A DNA stretch of 64,000 bases from Aureimonas sp. OT7. GTDB lineage: Bacteria > Pseudomonadota > Alphaproteobacteria > Rhizobiales > Rhizobiaceae. A model generated the notes under the pieces. It was not told the origin of the DNA and ran no database searches. It saw only the letters and a list, made by a program, of their open reading frames with translations. A program made the position numbers and the translations under genes. This document shows, piece by piece, positions 60,000-64,000 of the stretch. Location: contig NZ_CP062167.1 in assembly GCF_014844055.1 (NCBI RefSeq), positions 1,937,501 to 2,001,500 of the forward strand, given 5' to 3'. Every line of letters starts with the position of its first letter. Position 1 is the stretch's first letter.

Positions 60000-60139
60000 C
60001 GCACCATATCTAATGAAATTTGCCGCCAACACTAGGTGAGAACACGGGGAAAGCCCTTTGGCGACCCTCGACAATGTCGCATTCTCGTGGCCTATCTGCC
60101 TTCTGCCGGCAACGCCAAGAGGGAAGGAGGCTGCAAGGG

Positions 60140-63100
60140 GTGCGACTGTTCATCGCCATAGGCGGCCTCGTCGTCGCACTGCTGATCGCGGCCCTCGTCG
60201 CACCGCTGTTCATCGACTGGACATCGTGGCGCACCTCCTTCGAGGCGGAGGCCAGCCGCCTCCTCGGGCAGAAGGTGGAGGTTCGGGGCGAAGCCCATGC
60301 ACGCCTGCTGCCGTTTCCCAGCCTGACATTCACCGATGTGACGGTGGGCGAGCCGGGTCGCGGCGAAGCGTCGATGACGCTCGACAGCTTCCGGATGGAT
60401 GCGGAACTGGCGCCCTATATTTCGGGCGAGATCCGCATCTTCCAGATGGAGCTCGGGCGGCCGCATCTGACGGTGCCCTACGGAGCGGGCTCGCGGCCGC
60501 CGCGCCTGGCCGAGGGGCTTGGCGCCGGCGGGGCGAACGTCGTTCTGGAAAACGTCGTGATCACGGATGGCACGTTGAGCCTCAACAATGGCAGCAACGG
60601 CCAGCGGCGCGAATTCGGCGATATCGATGCAAGCTTTTCGGCGCGCACGCTGCGCGGTCCCTTCCGTGGCGGCGGCACGCTGACCAACCGGGGCGAGCGG
60701 CTGGAGTTCACCCTCAGCTCCGGCGCCATCGAGGATGGCGGCCACTGGCCCTTCCGGATCGCCATCCTGTCGCAGCGGCTGGCAAGCTCCTTTACCCTGG
60801 ATGGCGCGACGCAACTGGGCGACGGCGTCGCCGATTTTGCCGGCGCCGTCGAGATCGCCTCTCCGGCGCAGGGGTTGGAGCCGGTGGCCGACATGCCGGT
60901 TCTGCGTGCGACGGGCCAGGTCACGTCGCAGAACGGCGGTGCGGCATTCCAGAAGATCCGGGTGGAAGTGGGGGAAGGCGAAGCCCCGTATGTTCTGACC
61001 GGCGAAGGCACGCTCGCCTCCGGCCCCATTCCGCATTTCAGCCTGAAGCTCGCCGGCGAGCAGATCGATATGGACCGGCTGACGCAGGAAACCCTGGAAA
61101 AATCCGGTGGATTGACACTGGCGGACCGCGTGGAGGCGGTACGGCGCACGCTCCGTGCGGTGCCCGTCCTGCCGGTGGCTGGCGAGCTGGAACTGAACCT
61201 TCCGGTCTTCACCGTCGGCGATACGACCGTGCGCGGCCTGTCCCTGACGGCATCGCCCAGTACGGATGGCTGGGCGCTGCGCCGCCTGAACGCGGAATTG
61301 CCCGGGCGCACGCTGGTGGAGGCCTCGGGGCTGGTCACCGTCGGCGATACGCTGGCCTTCCGTGGGCCGCTCCTGTTCGCCTCGCGGCAACCCGCCGGGC
61401 TGGTCGCATGGCTCGGGGGTGAAGGCGGACAAAGCCTCGCGCAGATCCAGCGCGCCGGTTTCTCGGCCGACGTCCAGCTTTCGCCGACGCGCCAGGTCTT
61501 CGAAAATCTGGAAGCGGACGTCGCCGGGCAGAGCCTGCGCGGGCGGCTCGAACGCGCCACGGCGGGCGACGGGGTCGCCGTGTCCGCCGACCTGGCCGGC
61601 GATGCCGTCAACCTCGACAATTTCTCCGCTTTCGCGGAGCTGCTTGCCGGCGAGGACGTGTTCGCCTCCGGTGTCGACAGCATCGATCTGCGACTTTCTG
61701 CCGGGCCTTTGCAGCTATCCGGTCTCGCCGCCGAAACGGGCGAGGTGGACCTGACCTATTCCGGTAACGTGCTCGACCTGCGCAACCTGTCGCTTGGCGG
61801 CTTTGCCGGCGGCAACCTTGAGGCTAGGGGCACCATCGGCCGCCCGGACAGTGGCCTCGTGCCCGACCTCGCCTATGAAGTGGCTTTGAGCGATCCTGCG
61901 CGGCTGGCAGCCATCGTCCGCACCAACCGGGCGATGGTCGCCCCGCGTCTGGGTGGCGCCCTTGCCGACTTTCTCGCGCGGTCCGGCCAGGTGACGGGCA
62001 GCGGGCGCGTGGCTCCCGGCAGCGAAGACGACAGGCTTGCCCTGACGTTCAACGGCACGGCGGGCCCCAGCGAGATAACCGCCAGCGTGGCGCTTCCGGC
62101 ATCGATCGAGGAGGCGCGGGCCGACTGGCCGACCGACGTTTCGCTGCTCCTGGCCAGCGACCGCCCGGTCGAGATGCTCAGCCAACTGGGTGCCGCGGGT
62201 ATCGACCTTGGCGTCACCGCGCCCCTGGAGCTGCGCGCCCGCATGTCGGGCCCGGCGGACAGGGTTGCCACAAGCCTCGGCGCCCACGCACCCGGCCTCG
62301 ACCTGACCGTCGAGGGCACGACGACCTGGAGCGCCGACAGCCTGTCCGGGGCCGATGCGACGGCCACCCTGCAGTCCGGCGATCTTGGCCCCTGGCTCTC
62401 GGCGCTCGGCATTGCCGCGGGGCAGGGCATCGACCGCCTGCCGGCCGATGGCAGGATGCATGTCGCCTGGCGTCCCGATGGCTGGACCGTGGATGAAATG
62501 TCCGGCTCCATCGCCGATACGGCGATCGAGGCGGCGGAATTGACGCGAAGCGGCAATGGCCCCGTCACCGGTGCCGCAACCATCGGCGCGATATCGCTGC
62601 CCTGGCTGGCGACAACCGTCCTCGGCGTTGCGCCGGAGGCTGTCGACGGGGCGGGCGGCTGGCCGGACACGGCCTTTGGCGGCTCCTTCACCGCGCAATT
62701 GCCGCCATTCGAACTGGCGATGACCGTTCCACGTATCGACCTGTTCGACGGGGCGGTTCTGCGCGATACGCGCTTCGGACTGCAGGGAAGTGCGGAGGGC
62801 CTGGCCGCCGACGGGCTGGAAGGCACGATGGGCGATGGATCGCTGACCGGGCGCGCAAGCCTTGCCAATAATGGCGGCTTCGCCCGCGCACAAGTGGACC
62901 TCTCTTTGGATAGGATTTTACTCGATCCTGCCATCGTGCCGCTTCGAGGCAAGGCTGCGGGCCGGCTCGCGGTGGAGGCTGCGGGGCAATCCTGGTCCGA
63001 ACTGTTCGCCTCGGCGGATGGCGGCGGCTCGATGAGCATCATGGACGCCGTGCTTGCCGGCGTTTCCGTCCCAGCCCTCGGCGCGGTCCTCGATGCGGCG

Positions 63101-63820
63101 GACAGCCAAGGGTTCGAGGCGACGTCCGAACAGGTGTCGCTGCTGCTCCGCGACCTGCCTTCGCAACCGTTTCAGGTGGACCGGCTGGATGCGCCCGTGG
63201 ACATTGCACTCGGCTCCATACGGGTCGGCCCCATCACTGCTACTGCGCCCGGCGCCCGCCTGTCCGGGGAGGGCACGTTCAGCCTCGGCTCGCGGCGCGG
63301 AGAGGCGCGGGCCACCATCGTCTATGCGCCGGCGGCGGAAGAGGAGATCAAGGATACGGCTCCTTCGGTGTCCTACGTCGCCGCCTTGCCGGGAAGTGCG
63401 GCGTTCAGCCTTGCAGGCGCCGACCCTTTGACGAGCTATCTGTCGATCCGCGCCTACCGTGCCGAACAGGCGCGCCTGCAGGCCATGCGTGACGACCTTC
63501 AGGAGACGCTGCGCCTGCGCCGCGAGGCGCGTTACTTCAACCACCTGGCGCGGCTGCGCACCGAGCGTGCGCAAGCCGCTGCGGCGGAAGCGGAGCGCCA
63601 GCGGGCCGAGGAAGCGCGTCAACGGCAGGAGGAGGCTGCCCGCGCGGCGGAAGAGGCGCGGCGCACAACCCCCGCACCGGCGCTTCCAATGCCGGATTTG
63701 CGGGTGCCGCCACCGTCGCCCCGGGCTCCGGGAGAGGTCGTACCGCCATTCGAATATGAGCTGGCGCCGGGCCAGGCACCGCTTTCAGACCTGCCGGGCG
63801 TCGATCCCAGCCTCCGCTGA
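60140..63820 (+). CDS. Large AsmA-family envelope protein
   Basis: A 1226-residue protein. The N-terminal TM is RLFIAIGGLVVALLIAALVAPLFIDW; the AsmA motif LLGQKVEVRGEAHARLLPFPSLTFTDVTVG follows. A very long beta-rich periplasmic region then repeats short strands. The AsmA C-terminal part (LAVEAAGQSWSELFASADGGGSM) lies near 950. The last 130 residues are a charged coiled coil (about 1105-1180, RAEQARLQAMRDDLQETLRLRREARY and QRAEEARQRQEEAARAAEEARR) and a Pro-rich end. AsmA proteins form bridge-like grooves for lipid transfer or outer-membrane biogenesis. GTG at 60140 is preceded by AAGGAGG; an ATG at 60074 is possible. Confidence 0.85.
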   Translation: MRLFIAIGGLVVALLIAALVAPLFIDWTSWRTSFEAEASRLLGQKVEVRGEAHARLLPFPSLTFTDVTVGEPGRGEASMTLDSFRMDAELAPYISGEIRIFQMELGRPHLTVPYGAGSRPPRLAEGLGAGGANVVLENVVITDGTLSLNNGSNGQRREFGDIDASFSARTLRGPFRGGGTLTNRGERLEFTLSSGAIEDGGHWPFRIAILSQRLASSFTLDGATQLGDGVADFAGAVEIASPAQGLEPVADMPVLRATGQVTSQNGGAAFQKIRVEVGEGEAPYVLTGEGTLASGPIPHFSLKLAGEQIDMDRLTQETLEKSGGLTLADRVEAVRRTLRAVPVLPVAGELELNLPVFTVGDTTVRGLSLTASPSTDGWALRRLNAELPGRTLVEASGLVTVGDTLAFRGPLLFASRQPAGLVAWLGGEGGQSLAQIQRAGFSADVQLSPTRQVFENLEADVAGQSLRGRLERATAGDGVAVSADLAGDAVNLDNFSAFAELLAGEDVFASGVDSIDLRLSAGPLQLSGLAAETGEVDLTYSGNVLDLRNLSLGGFAGGNLEARGTIGRPDSGLVPDLAYEVALSDPARLAAIVRTNRAMVAPRLGGALADFLARSGQVTGSGRVAPGSEDDRLALTFNGTAGPSEITASVALPASIEEARADWPTDVSLLLASDRPVEMLSQLGAAGIDLGVTAPLELRARMSGPADRVATSLGAHAPGLDLTVEGTTTWSADSLSGADATATLQSGDLGPWLSALGIAAGQGIDRLPADGRMHVAWRPDGWTVDEMSGSIADTAIEAAELTRSGNGPVTGAATIGAISLPWLATTVLGVAPEAVDGAGGWPDTAFGGSFTAQLPPFELAMTVPRIDLFDGAVLRDTRFGLQGSAEGLAADGLEGTMGDGSLTGRASLANNGGFARAQVDLSLDRILLDPAIVPLRGKAAGRLAVEAAGQSWSELFASADGGGSMSIMDAVLAGVSVPALGAVLDAADSQGFEATSEQVSLLLRDLPSQPFQVDRLDAPVDIALGSIRVGPITATAPGARLSGEGTFSLGSRRGEARATIVYAPAAEEEIKDTAPSVSYVAALPGSAAFSLAGADPLTSYLSIRAYRAEQARLQAMRDDLQETLRLRREARYFNHLARLRTERAQAAAAEAERQRAEEARQRQEEAARAAEEARRTTPAPALPMPDLRVPPPSPRAPGEVVPPFEYELAPGQAPLSDLPGVDPSLR

Positions 63821-63841
63821 GACGGCCGGACGAAGACATGT

Positions 63842-64000
63842 TCAGGCCTGGTCGCGGTCCTTGTTCAGGGCATAATCCAGGACCGCAAGGCGCAGGCTGG
63901 AGGACAGGTTCTGCTCCGGCTCCCGCGCCGTGTCGATGTCGGCGACAAGCCGCGCCAATGGCAGGCCGCGGCGCTCGGCCATCTCGCGTAGCAGCGTCCA
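63842..64000 (-). CDS. Ribbon-helix-helix domain protein, C-terminal part
   Basis: Only the last 52 codons are inside the window; the 5' part lies beyond 64000. The residues WTLLREMAERRGLPLARLVADID and NLSSSLRLAVLDYAL resemble the RHH_4 family of small proteins common in rhizobia, with a DNA-binding-like ribbon-helix-helix fold. It converges on the AsmA-family gene, with 21 bases between the stops. Function unknown. Confidence 0.65.
   Translation of the reverse strand, partial: WTLLREMAERRGLPLARLVADIDTAREPEQNLSSSLRLAVLDYALNKDRDQA

Overview
The window is high-GC alphaproteobacterial chromosome, most probably from the order Hyphomicrobiales (Rhizobiales). The evidence is a complete dcw cluster in rhizobial order (mraZ to ftsZ, then lpxC, bamD, recN, ligA), a perfect CtrA-type TTAA-N7-TTAA site upstream of ddl-ftsQAZ, a BA14K-family protein, a Tim44-like protein and an ArsR-methyltransferase/metF pair. 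I cannot name the genus. No tRNA, rRNA, insertion sequence, integrase or CRISPR array was seen.

Layout. 1-1417 is the end of a thiamine operon (thiS, thiG, thiE). 1.5-4.6 kb holds a GntR/UTRA regulator, a lysophospholipase-like hydrolase, a secreted RNase T2 and a Dabb-domain protein. 4.7-6.4 kb is ettA. 6.5-11.1 kb carries two tandem paralogous TPR plus GT41 (O-GlcNAc-transferase-like) proteins. 11.3-14.3 kb has dedA, a DUF2293-like gene and an ArsR-methyltransferase/metF operon behind a perfect palindrome. 14.4-16.9 kb has a 28-residue membrane ORF, an ornithine/lysine decarboxylase and a DUF4112 gene, with a fourfold 153-bp tandem repeat between the last two. 17-21.8 kb is rich in peptidoglycan-active enzymes (MltB-like, GH25, amidase, SLT) and includes a djlA-like gene. 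RNase P RNA follows at about 21.9-22.26 kb.

22.7-41.3 kb is the dcw cluster: mraZ, rsmH, ftsL, ftsI, murE, murF, mraY, murD, ftsW, murG, murC, murB, ddl, ftsQ, ftsA, ftsZ. It makes and polymerises the peptidoglycan precursor and builds the division ring. Most genes overlap by 1-4 bases. MraZ-type boxes lie before mraZ, and a CtrA-type site separates ddl-ftsQAZ from the mur genes. A terminator closes ftsZ. lpxC, bamD, recN and ligA follow, then azlCD, a Tim44-like gene, a BA14K gene, an Xaa-Pro aminopeptidase, prmA, a Sco1-like gene, a hexapeptide acyltransferase, an MFS transporter, phzF, a uvrD/pcrA helicase, a very large AsmA-family protein and the end of a ribbon-helix-helix gene.

The most unusual structure is the tandem repetition of two convergent gene junctions (15970-16592 and 56780-57539). 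In both, a segment holding the 3' ends of both converging genes is repeated (four and three copies) without breaking either gene. The copies have diverged by point changes, which argues against a simple assembly error. Other points of interest are the GT41 pair, the 28-residue membrane ORF, the ArsR operator, and the MraZ and CtrA sites.
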